Source: Halostella litorea (GTDB lineage: Archaea; Halobacteriota; Halobacteria; Halobacteriales; Natronoarchaeaceae). Taken from it: a stretch of 64,000 bases of DNA. Position 1 is the stretch's first letter; each line of letters starts with the position of its first letter. Position numbers and translations under genes: made by a program. The stretch lies in the NCBI RefSeq assembly GCF_004785955.1, contig NZ_SJER01000001.1:1393690-1457689 (forward strand), in the 5' to 3' direction. Shown here one piece after another: positions 1-6,870 of this stretch. The notes under the pieces were generated by a model. That model saw nothing but the letters and a program-made list of their open reading frames with translations. It made no database searches and was not told the DNA's origin.

Positions 1-1089
1 GGGGATCGCCATCACCCCGACCATCACGTAGTAGAGCAGCCCCTGGTGGCCGTCGAGGCCGAACACGGTCGCCCCGCTGCCGCCGAACAGCGTGGTCATC
101 CACACGTCGGGGAGGTACGGCTCGACGAAGGTCCCGAGCCCGCCGACCACCCAGAGCCCGGCGGTCGCCCCGAAGATGACCGCGACGCGCCGACCCCGCG
201 TGCCGAGGCTGTCCTCCTCGTCGAGGAGCGCCTGCGCCTGTGCCTGTGCGTCGTCGACGTTCGCGACCTGCGGCGGGTACAGGACGTACGTGAGGAGATA
301 CCAGACGATGGGGAGCGTGATGACGACGACCGGGAACCCGATCAGCAGCCAGTCGACGAACCCGATCTCGTACCCCAGCGTCGCGTTGAGCTGTCCGACG
401 AGGACGGCGTTGGGCGGCGTGCCGATTATCGTCCCGACGCCCCCGATGCTGGCGGCGTAGGCCGTCCCGAGCAGCATGCCGATCTGCATGTTCGTGAACT
501 CGTCACCGCCCCCGACCACCCCGCCGTCCGGGACCGACTCGGCGGCCGCGTTCCCCGGGGTCGACTCGCCGGCGGCCGCGGTGCCGCCGGTGCTGAGGAC
601 CTGCGAGAGCACGCCGACGGCGATCGGCGTCATCATCGCTGCCGTCGCCGTGTTCGAGACCCACATCGACAGCCCCGCGGTGGAGATCATGACGGCCCCG
701 ATCAGGCGGCGGGGCGAACTGCCCAGTTTCGCCATCGTGTACAGCGCGATCCGCCGGTCGATGTCGTACTTCTGGATGGCGTTTGCCAGCATGAACCCCG
801 CCATGAACAGGAAGATGAGGTGGTCCGAGAAGCCGACGAGCGCCGTGTCCATGTCGTCGTACACGCCGGTCCCGGTGAGTAACACCGGGATCGTCAACGC
901 GGTGACGGCCAGCGGGAGCGCGCCGGTCACCCAGAGAAACCCGGCGAAGAACATGGTCGCGAGCGCGTACTGGCCGGCCACCGAGAGCCCCGACGGGGAC
1001 GGCGCGAGCCCGATGAGCAACGCCCCCAGACACGCGACGCAGAACTTCGCCACTCGCTGCTGTACGTCGCTCAAATGACGGTGTATCAT
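1..1089 (-). CDS. DASS (SLC13) family anion/Na+ symporter, 3' part cut by window edge
   Basis: Polytopic membrane carrier of the divalent anion:Na+ symporter family (sulfate, di/tricarboxylates). 363 codons are present and the gene runs off the left edge, so the C-terminal part is missing. Hydrophobic segments alternate with short loops. The family hallmarks are visible: an S-N-T-A-T-A-A-M-M-T-P-I segment after the first helical block and, about 60 residues later, G-G-V-G-T-I-I-G-T-P-P-N. A hydrophilic loop between them is rich in G, T, P and A. ATG at 1089 is preceded on the minus strand by an AT-rich TATA element (about 1115-1126), so the mRNA is probably leaderless. The upstream XRE-type gene is co-oriented and two palindromes surround this promoter, suggesting local control. 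The substrate cannot be told from sequence. Confidence 0.9.
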   Translation of the reverse strand, partial: MIHRHLSDVQQRVAKFCVACLGALLIGLAPSPSGLSVAGQYALATMFFAGFLWVTGALPLAVTALTIPVLLTGTGVYDDMDTALVGFSDHLIFLFMAGFMLANAIQKYDIDRRIALYTMAKLGSSPRRLIGAVMISTAGLSMWVSNTATAAMMTPIAVGVLSQVLSTGGTAAAGESTPGNAAAESVPDGGVVGGGDEFTNMQIGMLLGTAYAASIGGVGTIIGTPPNAVLVGQLNATLGYEIGFVDWLLIGFPVVVITLPIVWYLLTYVLYPPQVANVDDAQAQAQALLDEEDSLGTRGRRVAVIFGATAGLWVVGGLGTFVEPYLPDVWMTTLFGGSGATVFGLDGHQGLLYYVMVGVMAIP

Positions 1090-1145
1090 TGATACAGGCG
1101 TCTTTCCCGGTGTCGTTATTAATTATTTTGGTTTGCCACAAACCA
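1082..1145 (-). promoter_or_regulatory. Promoter of the DASS gene with two palindromic operator candidates
   Basis: Three elements sit together. TGTATCA-T-TGATACA (1082-1096) is a perfect 7-bp inverted repeat overlapping the start codon. An AT-rich TATA-like run (about 1115-1126) lies roughly 27-30 bp upstream of the ATG. TGGTTTG-CCA-CAAACCA (1129-1145) is a second inverted repeat just upstream of the TATA box. One palindrome at the start site and one beside the TATA box is typical of archaeal repression/activation sites. The adjacent XRE-type protein is the obvious candidate ligand; this is inference. Confidence 0.6.
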
Positions 1146-1153
1146 TGACAGAT

Positions 1154-1426
1154 TCAGAAATTGCCGACGATCGCGGCGACCTGGTCCCCGTCGAGTTCCG
1201 CGGCGTACAGGTCCAACAGCAACTGCCGGCGCGGCCGGGAGAGCGCCCGGTTCCCGTTTTCGAGCATCGAGAGGTGCGCCTGCATCAGGTCGTCGACCTC
1301 CCGCTCGACCTCCCGCTGCTCGTAGCCCGCGGCGACCCGGAGGAGCCGCCACGCCATCGGCGACACGTCGTCGAGGTCGGTCGACTCGACGGGTTCAGCG
1401 TCGTCCGTCGCCAAACGTATCACCAC
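1154..1426 (-). CDS. XRE-like helix-turn-helix regulator, 90 aa
   Basis: Small DNA-binding protein. Residues about 25-65 fit a cro/C1-type HTH: W-R-L-L-R-V-A-A-G-Y-E-Q-R-E-V, then L-S-M-L-E-N-G-N-R-A-L-S, where the 'S-x-L-E-N-G-x-R' piece is the classic XRE recognition-helix end. The first start is a GTG at 1424-1426; a second GTG follows directly, so the exact start is uncertain by one codon. It lies 64 bp upstream of the DASS carrier on the same strand, and the gap holds an inverted repeat and a TATA box. It may therefore be both an upstream neighbour and the regulator of the carrier. No ligand-binding domain is present. Confidence 0.75.
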   Translation of the reverse strand: MVIRLATDDAEPVESTDLDDVSPMAWRLLRVAAGYEQREVEREVDDLMQAHLSMLENGNRALSRPRRQLLLDLYAAELDGDQVAAIVGNF

Positions 1427-1865
1427 CGGTTCTTCCGCTGTCCGCGAAACGTGTCACTGGAGTCCGACGGGCGTCGGGGGACCGTGCCTTACGCGTCGTG
1501 TGTCCACTCATCTTCGGCAAGAACACCTACGGGTGACCCACCCATGCGTGGGCCGGCCACGACCGGACGGGGCCGTCGTGTCCGGCTCCCGCGTCCGCCG
1601 TGGCAGTCGGTTCGACCGCCGCGATGCGTACCATACCGTGCTACAAGACGACGCCACGTTATAAATTCCGACAACGCCCGCCTCGGCGGTCACCGCCCCG
1701 ACGGGATCACGGGCGGCCACACCGACACGAAGGGGGTCGCTGCGGCGCTCTCGCCGAGGCTGCGCAAGAAAATCGGAACGGTCGCGCGGCGATGAACGCC
1801 TCGCCGGTTACTCGCCGAACACTACGAAACCGCGAGTACGGCTCGACGATGAACCGTCTCGCCGG
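1427..1865. other. Gene-poor stretch, 439 bp
   Basis: No convincing coding region. Short open frames here lack the acidic composition of neighbouring proteins. There is a TATA-like TTATAAAT at about 1659-1666 with no clear gene attached on either strand, and a partial duplication of the rhodanese 3' end (separate entry). Confidence 0.5.
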
Positions 1866-1875
1866 TTACTCGCCG
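1791..1875. repeat. Direct repeat duplicating the 3' end of the rhodanese gene
   Basis: An 18-bp identical core, CTCGCCGGTTACTCGCCG, occurs at 1800-1817 and again at 1858-1875. Each copy is preceded by GATGAAC (1791 and 1848). The second copy contains the stop codon of the rhodanese gene (TAA, read on the minus strand at 1868-1866). The first lies 57 bp beyond it, so the gene tail appears locally duplicated. Confidence 0.7.
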
Positions 1876-2726
1876 GTTTCGATCGGCGCGTCCACGAGGT
1901 TCCCCCACTCGGTCCACGAGCCGTCGTAGTTGACGGTGTCGTCGTAGCCCAGCAGTTCGTGGAGCGCGAACCACGCGACGGAGGAGCGCTCGCCGATGCG
2001 GCAGTACGCGACGGTCGTGCCCTCGCCGTCGATGCCCTCCTCGGCGTACAGTTCTTCCAGCTCCTCGGCGGTCTTGAACGTGCCGTCGTCGTTCGTCACG
2101 GCCGCCCACGAGATGTTCTTCGCGCCCGGGATGTGGCCGCCGCGCTGGGCGGTCTCCTGGAGTCCCGGCGGGGCGAGCACCTCGCCGCTGTACTCCTCGG
2201 GCGAGCGGACGTCGACGAGCGGCACGCCGCGGTCGATCGCCTTCTCGACGTCGTCGCGGTACGCGCGGATGGACTCGCGCGGGCCGCCGGCCTCGTACTC
2301 GACGGCCGAGAAGTCCGGCTCCTCGTCGGTCGTCGGGTAGTCGTTCTCGACCCAGTACTCGCGGCCGCCGTCGAGCAGGCGCACGTCGTCGTGGCCGTAG
2401 TACTGGAACTGCCAGTAGGCGTAGGCGGCGAACCAGTTGGAGTTGTCGCCGTACAGGACGACCGTCGAGTCCTCGCTGATGCCGTGGGAGCCGAGCAGGT
2501 CCTCGAAGTCCCCCTTCTCGAGGATGTCGCGCTGGGTCTGGTCCTGGAGCTGTGTCTCCCAGTTGAAGCCGACCGCGCCGGGCGCGTGGCTCTCCTCGTA
2601 GGCCTCCGTGTCGACGTCGACCTCGACGAGTCGGTACTCGGGGTCGTCGCTCTCGAACTCCTCGATGTGCTCTTCGACCCAGTCGGCCGAGACGAGCACG
2701 TCGTTCGCGTAGTCGCTGTCGCTCAT
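1866..2726 (-). CDS. Thiosulfate sulfurtransferase (tandem rhodanese)
   Basis: 286-aa cytoplasmic sulfurtransferase, the usual length for two-domain rhodaneses that move sulfane sulfur from thiosulfate or 3-mercaptopyruvate to a thiophilic acceptor. An N-terminal inactive rhodanese domain (about 10-135, with L-V-E-V-D-V-D-T and H-A-P-G-A-V) precedes a catalytic one (about 155-280, with L-V-D-V-R-S-P-E-E-Y). The active-site loop is Y-C-R-I-G-E-R-S-S, whose Cys carries the persulfide. A TATA-like CTTTAAG about 27 bp upstream of the ATG (minus strand, 2749-2756) suggests a leaderless mRNA. Haloarchaeal homologues are often called TssA or TssB. Monocistronic; the 3' end is partly duplicated downstream. 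Confidence 0.93.
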   Translation of the reverse strand: MSDSDYANDVLVSADWVEEHIEEFESDDPEYRLVEVDVDTEAYEESHAPGAVGFNWETQLQDQTQRDILEKGDFEDLLGSHGISEDSTVVLYGDNSNWFAAYAYWQFQYYGHDDVRLLDGGREYWVENDYPTTDEEPDFSAVEYEAGGPRESIRAYRDDVEKAIDRGVPLVDVRSPEEYSGEVLAPPGLQETAQRGGHIPGAKNISWAAVTNDDGTFKTAEELEELYAEEGIDGEGTTVAYCRIGERSSVAWFALHELLGYDDTVNYDGSWTEWGNLVDAPIETGE

Positions 2727-2794
2727 ACACGGTCACGTACGGGTCCCCTTCTTAAAGAAACTACACATTCGGCAGGTACCGCCTTCCCGCCGAA

Positions 2795-2827
2795 CTCCCG
2801 GATCATGTTGCCGGCGATATCCGGGAG
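2795..2827 (-). terminator. Hairpin downstream of the small HTH gene
   Basis: CTCCCGGAT (2795-2803) and ATCCGGGAG (2819-2827) form a perfect 9-bp stem with a 15-nt loop between the HTH gene (ending at 3011) and the rhodanese promoter. No T-tract follows, so a terminator role is only plausible. The rest of 2727-3010 shows no gene. Confidence 0.35.
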
Positions 2828-3010
2828 CTTCGTCCGGTGGCCCCCGGGCGGCCGGGACCCGCGTCGCGTCGTGGGCCGTCCCGGGCACCAGGCGGGGGCG
2901 GCCCGGCCGCTCTCCGGCAACAGTTGCAGGTATCTCCGAGTCGGGGGCGTCTCGGGGTCGGACGGCGAGGGCTGAAGCGCGGGGACCGACGGTTCCCGGC
3001 CGTGCGGACG

Positions 3011-3415
3011 CTACTCCCCGGGTTCGTCCCCCTCGGGCGACGTTCGGACCGAGACGCCGAGCCCGTCCGCGTCGAGCCGGACGACCACGCGCTCACAGGT
3101 CGCCCGGTACTGTTCGTGGTGGTGGCCGTTCTCGTCGAACGCCGTCGTCGAGTCGACCAGCCCCAGCGCTTCGAGGCGGTCCAGCCGGCGGTACGCGGTC
3201 ACCCTGGAGACGTCCGTCGCCTCGGCTATCTCCCGGGCGCTCCTGGGCTGGCCGGCGACCGCACCCAGCACCGCGCGGGTGTTCGCGTCGCCGATCAGTT
3301 CGAGCACCGTCGCCGGGTCGACTGTCGACTCGTCGGACCCGGACGTCGCGTCGCTCCGGCCCGTCGTTTCCGTCGTACGCTCGGACTGCTCGCTGGAGGG
3401 CGGTTGCATCGTCAT
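3011..3415 (-). CDS. Winged-helix transcriptional regulator, 134 aa
   Basis: ArsR/MarR-like small regulator common in haloarchaea. After a low-complexity acidic/Ser-Thr N-terminus (about 1-35), residues 36-90 form a wHTH: V-L-E-L-I-G-D-A-N-T-R-A-V-L, then S-A-R-E-I-A-E-A-T-D-V-S-R-V-T-A-Y-R-R-L-D-R-L-E-A-L-G-L-V as recognition helix and wing. The C-terminal strand region (H-H-H-E-Q-Y-R-A) probably dimerises; no ligand pocket can be recognised. It is divergent from the CARF-type regulator at 3526 and shares its AT-rich intergenic promoter region, so cross- or auto-regulation through the palindrome there is plausible. Confidence 0.8.
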   Translation of the reverse strand: MTMQPPSSEQSERTTETTGRSDATSGSDESTVDPATVLELIGDANTRAVLGAVAGQPRSAREIAEATDVSRVTAYRRLDRLEALGLVDSTTAFDENGHHHEQYRATCERVVVRLDADGLGVSVRTSPEGDEPGE

Positions 3416-3469
3416 GGGCGTGTTTCGTCGTCCGTACGTTGCGCCGGTCAGTATTTATCGACTATCCGA

Positions 3470-3511
3470 ATACTATCTATACAACCCCTACAACTATAGT
3501 ATCGATACTAT
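3470..3511. promoter_or_regulatory. Shared divergent promoter region with 16-bp perfect palindrome
   Basis: The 110-bp gap between the two divergent regulators is strikingly AT-rich for this genome. It contains the perfect palindrome ATAGTATCGATACTAT (3496-3511), whose ATG-proximal edge is 14 bp from the start at 3526. The half-site ATACTAT also occurs alone at 3470-3476. The layout suggests an operator for one or both regulators. Confidence 0.6.
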
Positions 3512-3525
3512 CATTACTAAATACG

Positions 3526-4293
3526 ATGTCAGGTGACGCCGCCCTGCGGACGATAGAGGAGGTCCACGTCGCCCCCCTCGGGTACGAGTTCGACCGGATC
3601 AGGGAGCCGGTGCTGGAGTACGGTGCCGACACCCTCTACCTGCTCGGGGACCCGGAGTCCGAGCGGACGGCCTACCACGACCGGCTGGAGTCCGAACTCG
3701 CGGACCGCGGGGTGACCGTGCACGCCCGGACGGTCGACCTCGACGACGTGTACGACGTCCTGGGCGAGATCACGACGATCGCCGACCGGTACGACGACGA
3801 CATCGTCAGGGTCAACGTGTCGAGCGGCCCGAAGCTCGCGGCGGTGGGGGCCGCGCTCGCGTGCATGGCGACCGACGCGAGCGGCTACCACGTCCACCCC
3901 GAGTCGGGGTCGCACCCGGTCGAGGAGACCCCCCGCACCGAGGGCATGGCGGTGGCGGAACAGCTCCCGTCGTACCCGCTCGAAACGCCGACGGCCGACC
4001 AAGTCCAGGTCCTCGACTACGTCGAGTCGTCGACCGACGCGGCGTACACGCCGAAGAAGAGCGACCTGATCGCCTTCGCCGAGGAGAACGACCTCGCGTT
4101 CATGACCCGGGCCGACCCCGCGAACGAGAAGGCCAAGTTCGCCCTGCTGAACAACCGCATCGTCGACCCGCTCACCGAGCAGGGGTACCTCCGGATCGAG
4201 TCCGTCGGCCGGACGAAGCAGGTGTCGCTGACCGACACCGGGCGGAACGCGCTGCGTGCGTTCCGGCACAAGCTCCCCGAGTCCGGCGGGTAG
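3526..4293 (+). CDS. CARF-like domain plus winged-helix regulator (HFX_2341/DUF6293-type)
   Basis: 255-aa cytoplasmic regulator. The N-terminal half resembles the Rossmann-like CARF fold of the haloarchaeal HFX_2341 family: V-H-V-A-P-L-G-Y-E-F-D-R-I as strand 1 and V-N-V-S-S-G-P-K-L-A-A-V-G-A as the ligand-loop motif near residue 93. The C-terminal part (about 165-250) is a winged helix ending in T-K-Q-V-S-L-T-D-T-G-R-N-A-L. In CRISPR-linked relatives such as Csa3, CARF binds cyclic oligoadenylates; whether this one does is unknown, and no CRISPR or cas gene lies in the window. ATG 3526 was chosen because the in-frame codons before it run through the AT-rich promoter. Confidence 0.82.
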   Translation: MSGDAALRTIEEVHVAPLGYEFDRIREPVLEYGADTLYLLGDPESERTAYHDRLESELADRGVTVHARTVDLDDVYDVLGEITTIADRYDDDIVRVNVSSGPKLAAVGAALACMATDASGYHVHPESGSHPVEETPRTEGMAVAEQLPSYPLETPTADQVQVLDYVESSTDAAYTPKKSDLIAFAEENDLAFMTRADPANEKAKFALLNNRIVDPLTEQGYLRIESVGRTKQVSLTDTGRNALRAFRHKLPESGG

Positions 4294-4323
4294 GTCGGTC
4301 GCGGAACGGCGACGACTTCCAGG

Positions 4324-4515
4324 TCAGCGTCTCAGCCAGTCGCTGAGCGTGCCCCCGACCGACGGACAGGAGCCGCACTCGCCGCAGTCGACCGACGAGC
4401 AGTCGACGCGCTCGCCACATCGGGGACACTGTATCCGCCGGGTCGGGTCGATGTCGTACCCGCACTGCGGGCAGGGAAGCGTCACCGCCTCCGCGTCGGG
4501 GTCGGACGGGGTCAC
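4324..4515 (-). CDS. Cys-rich 63-aa mini-protein coupled to FeoB (FeoC-like candidate)
   Basis: Starts with GTG at 4515, overlapping the feoB stop codon (GTGA), so it is almost certainly translated from the feo mRNA. It has eight Cys: a zinc-ribbon-like pair C-P-Q-C-G and C-P-R-C-G, then C-x4-C-x2-C-x2-C (C-S-S-V-D-C-G-E-C-G-S-C) near the C-terminus. There are no membrane segments. Bacterial FeoC proteins are also short, encoded after feoB, and carry a Cys cluster that can bind Fe-S and influence FeoB stability. The position and cluster suggest an analogous role, but there is no clear sequence homology and FeoC's winged helix is absent. The function is inferred. Confidence 0.75.
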   Translation of the reverse strand: MTPSDPDAEAVTLPCPQCGYDIDPTRRIQCPRCGERVDCSSVDCGECGSCPSVGGTLSDWLRR

Positions 4516-6401
4516 CCGACCACCCCCAGCGCCGCGGCGACCGCGCCCCCGACCGCGAACGCGACGACCCACGAGCCGACCCACATGACCAGCCCGGTCC
4601 GGGCGTCGCGTTCCTTGAGGATCATCGTCATCGAGAGGATACAGGGGACGAACAGCGTGATGACGACCAGCCCGACGAACGTCTCCGCCGTGGCCAGCGC
4701 CTGGTCGGTCATCCCCGCCGCGGCGAAGTCCCGGCGGATCAGCCCGAGCACGAGCACCCGGCCGAACCGCTGGGGAAGGCCGAGGAACCCGGTCAGCGGC
4801 GCGAGCCCGCGTTCGACGAGCGCGATCCCGCCGACGTAGTCGAGCGCGGAGACGGCGACGGCCGTTACGCCGAACAGCGGGACGGCCTCCCGGAGGAACA
4901 TCCCCGCCCGGCCGGCCGTCTTCCGGACGACGTTCCGGACGCGGGGGACCCGAAGCCGCGGCAGTTCGGTCACGAGCGCCTCCTGCTGGCCCGGGAGCGT
5001 CCTGTCGAGCACCGTCCCGGCGACGCCGAGGACGAACAGGAGCACGCCGAGGTAGGCGAACCACCACCCGATCCCGAGGCCGGCGAGCAGCCCCATGATG
5101 ATCCCGAGCTGGGCCGAACACGGGATCGCCAGGCCGAGCAGCGCCGTCGAGATCAGCCGCTCGCGCCGCGACCCGACCATCCGGGTGGTGATCACCGCCA
5201 TCGTCACGCAGCCGACGCCCACGATGAGCGGCACGACGGCCCGGCCGTTCAGGCCGATCCGGTCGAGCCCCCGGTCGGTCAGCACCGCCAGCCGCGGCAG
5301 GATACCGGCGTCCTCGAGGAGGCCGATGGCGAGGTAAAACGCCGTCACGAGCGGGAGCAACACGCCGACGACGTACTGGACGGTGACCGTGAGCAGCCCG
5401 AGGTTCCCGTTGACGAGGAGGTGTTCGAACGGGCGCGCCCACGGCCCCACCGGCACCGCCTCCCCGACCAGCGCCGTGACGGCGGGGTTGTACCGCTCGG
5501 CGAAGATGGCCCCCTCGACGAAGTCCACCAGCCGCTGTGCCACCAGGTCGCCGATGACGTAGTAGATGACCGCGAGCAGCCCCACCGCGATCGGCGTGCC
5601 CGTCGCGGGCCTGATCAGCAGGTCGCTGATCCGGTCGCCCCAGCGCCGGCCGGCGCCGCCGTCGTCCACGACCGCCGACACCACGTCGCCGACGCGGCTG
5701 CGCCGGTGGGCGTACACGTCCTCGCGGAGGTCGTCGTCGACGGTCGGCATCCCCCCGTCGGCGACGACGTCGCCCCGGTCCCGGACGCGGGCGGCCGTCG
5801 GTTCGTCCGCCTCGACGAGGAGGGTCCGCTCGGCCCGCGTGGCCGACAGGTCGTCCGGCAGCGCCGAGTACCACCGCTCGACCCCCGTCTCGGCCGGCGC
5901 GCGGGCGTCCCCGACGCGCGAACGGATCTCGTCGATCCCGCGCCCGTCGACGGCGACGGTGGGCACGACGGGGACGCCGAGCGCCTCCGCCAGCGCGTCG
6001 ACGTCGACCTCGCGCCCGTCGGCCTCGGCCTCGTCGAGCATGTTCACCGCGACGACCGTGGGCACCCCCATGTCGAGCAGCTGGAGCGTCAGGAAGAGAT
6101 CCCGCTCCAGTTGCGTGGCGTCGACGACGTTGACGACCGCGTCGGCGTCGTCGAGCACGATCCCGCGGGTGACGGCCTCCTCCTCGGAGAAAGAGGAGAT
6201 CCCGTAGACGCCGGGCGTGTCGACCAGCCGGTAGCCGTCGAGGGTCGCGACGGTCGTCTCGACGGTCGTGCCGGGGTAGTTCGAGACGTCGACGTAGTCG
6301 TCGGCGAGTTCGCCGAACGCGACGCTCTTGCCCACGTTCGGGCAGCCGACGAGGGCGACCGTCTCCGCGCCGTCCCGTCCGTCGGCGGTTTCGCGGCCCA
6401 T
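4512..6401 (-). CDS. feoB: Ferrous iron transporter FeoB
   Basis: 629-aa inner-membrane Fe(II) permease with a cytosolic G domain. G1 is G-C-P-N-V-G-K-S near residue 20, G2 Y-P-G-T-T-V-E, G3 D-T-P-G-V-Y-G and G4 N-M-L-D. The membrane part starts near residue 250 and contains the two gate-like repeats, including V-G-V-G-C-V-T-M-A and I-P-C-S-A-Q-L-G, whose Cys residues are typical of the iron path. The ATG at 6401 starts 1 nt after the feoA stop, and the 3' end overlaps the GTG of the Cys-rich mini-protein. The three genes form one operon read leftwards from the DtxR-type operator near 6630. At 629 aa it is shorter than many bacterial FeoB proteins but intact. Confidence 0.96.
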   Translation of the reverse strand: MGRETADGRDGAETVALVGCPNVGKSVAFGELADDYVDVSNYPGTTVETTVATLDGYRLVDTPGVYGISSFSEEEAVTRGIVLDDADAVVNVVDATQLERDLFLTLQLLDMGVPTVVAVNMLDEAEADGREVDVDALAEALGVPVVPTVAVDGRGIDEIRSRVGDARAPAETGVERWYSALPDDLSATRAERTLLVEADEPTAARVRDRGDVVADGGMPTVDDDLREDVYAHRRSRVGDVVSAVVDDGGAGRRWGDRISDLLIRPATGTPIAVGLLAVIYYVIGDLVAQRLVDFVEGAIFAERYNPAVTALVGEAVPVGPWARPFEHLLVNGNLGLLTVTVQYVVGVLLPLVTAFYLAIGLLEDAGILPRLAVLTDRGLDRIGLNGRAVVPLIVGVGCVTMAVITTRMVGSRRERLISTALLGLAIPCSAQLGIIMGLLAGLGIGWWFAYLGVLLFVLGVAGTVLDRTLPGQQEALVTELPRLRVPRVRNVVRKTAGRAGMFLREAVPLFGVTAVAVSALDYVGGIALVERGLAPLTGFLGLPQRFGRVLVLGLIRRDFAAAGMTDQALATAETFVGLVVITLFVPCILSMTMILKERDARTGLVMWVGSWVVAFAVGGAVAAALGVVG

Positions 6402-6402
6402 C

Positions 6403-6627
6403 TCAGTCGACCCGCGACACCTCGATCTCGGCCGCGAGCGACGAGCCGAGGGCCAGTTCCGTCCCCCCGCGTTCGATGACGACCGGCCCCTTCCGGACGC
6501 GGCGGCGACACGCCACCGTCCCGTCGAGGAGCCCGACCCGCAACAGCTTCGCACGGACCTCGGCGTCCGGGACGGTCTCGATGGCGAACGTTTCCCCGCG
6601 ACGGACGGCCGCGAGCGGCACCGTCAT
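6403..6627 (-). CDS. feoA: FeoA, SH3-like partner of FeoB
   Basis: 74-aa cytosolic FeoA: L-A-A-V-R-R-G-E-T-F-A-I at the N-terminus, a central R-A-K-L-L-R-V-G-L-L-D-G-T and a final L-A-L-G-S-S-L-A-A-E-I-E-V fit the SH3-like beta-barrel of this family, which modulates FeoB. First gene of the feo operon; its stop is 1 nt from the feoB start. The ATG lies at the edge of an 18-bp palindrome, with a TATA-like element on the minus strand about 6664-6673. The transcript is therefore probably leaderless and controlled at its start site. Confidence 0.92.
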   Translation of the reverse strand: MTVPLAAVRRGETFAIETVPDAEVRAKLLRVGLLDGTVACRRRVRKGPVVIERGGTELALGSSLAAEIEVSRVD

Positions 6628-6673
6628 TTAGGGTCACCTAAATCGAACTCGCATCGGCGGGGCCAAATATGTG
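6626..6673 (-). promoter_or_regulatory. DtxR/SirR/Idr-type iron operator and promoter of feoAB
   Basis: ATTTAGG-GTCA-CCTAAAT (6626-6643) is an inverted repeat with 7-bp arms whose core TTAGG-N4-CCTAA matches the half-sites of the metal-dependent DtxR family (SirR/Idr in haloarchaea). It covers the feoA start codon and probable transcription start. A minus-strand TATA-like CATATTTGG is at about 6664-6672. Iron-loaded repressor binding here would block initiation; this is inference from the motif and gene content. Confidence 0.7.
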
Positions 6674-6870
6674 GGCGCTCTTCTCAGGGCACGGGAAGGT
6701 CCGCCGCCACGCCGCCGTCGGGGCCCGGACGTACGGGCGGCGAAACGGGGCTCTCGGCGGGCCGAGCCGCCCGTTCCAGGGCCCCGCCGATGCCGTCGAC
6801 GGCGCGGTCCGGTTGCCAGGCGCCGGGAAACGCGTTGGGGAATTTATGCGAGGAGGTCGTACGCACGGGT

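Noticed and set aside
1489..1674. 61-codon minus-strand ORF in the gap before the rhodanese
   Set aside because: Arg-rich, no acidic bias, no motif; a TATA-like box nearby is not enough to call a gene.
4512..6401. Possible truncation of feoB because it is shorter than many bacterial FeoB
   Set aside because: All G motifs, both membrane gate repeats and a coupled start and stop are present; the length fits compact archaeal forms.
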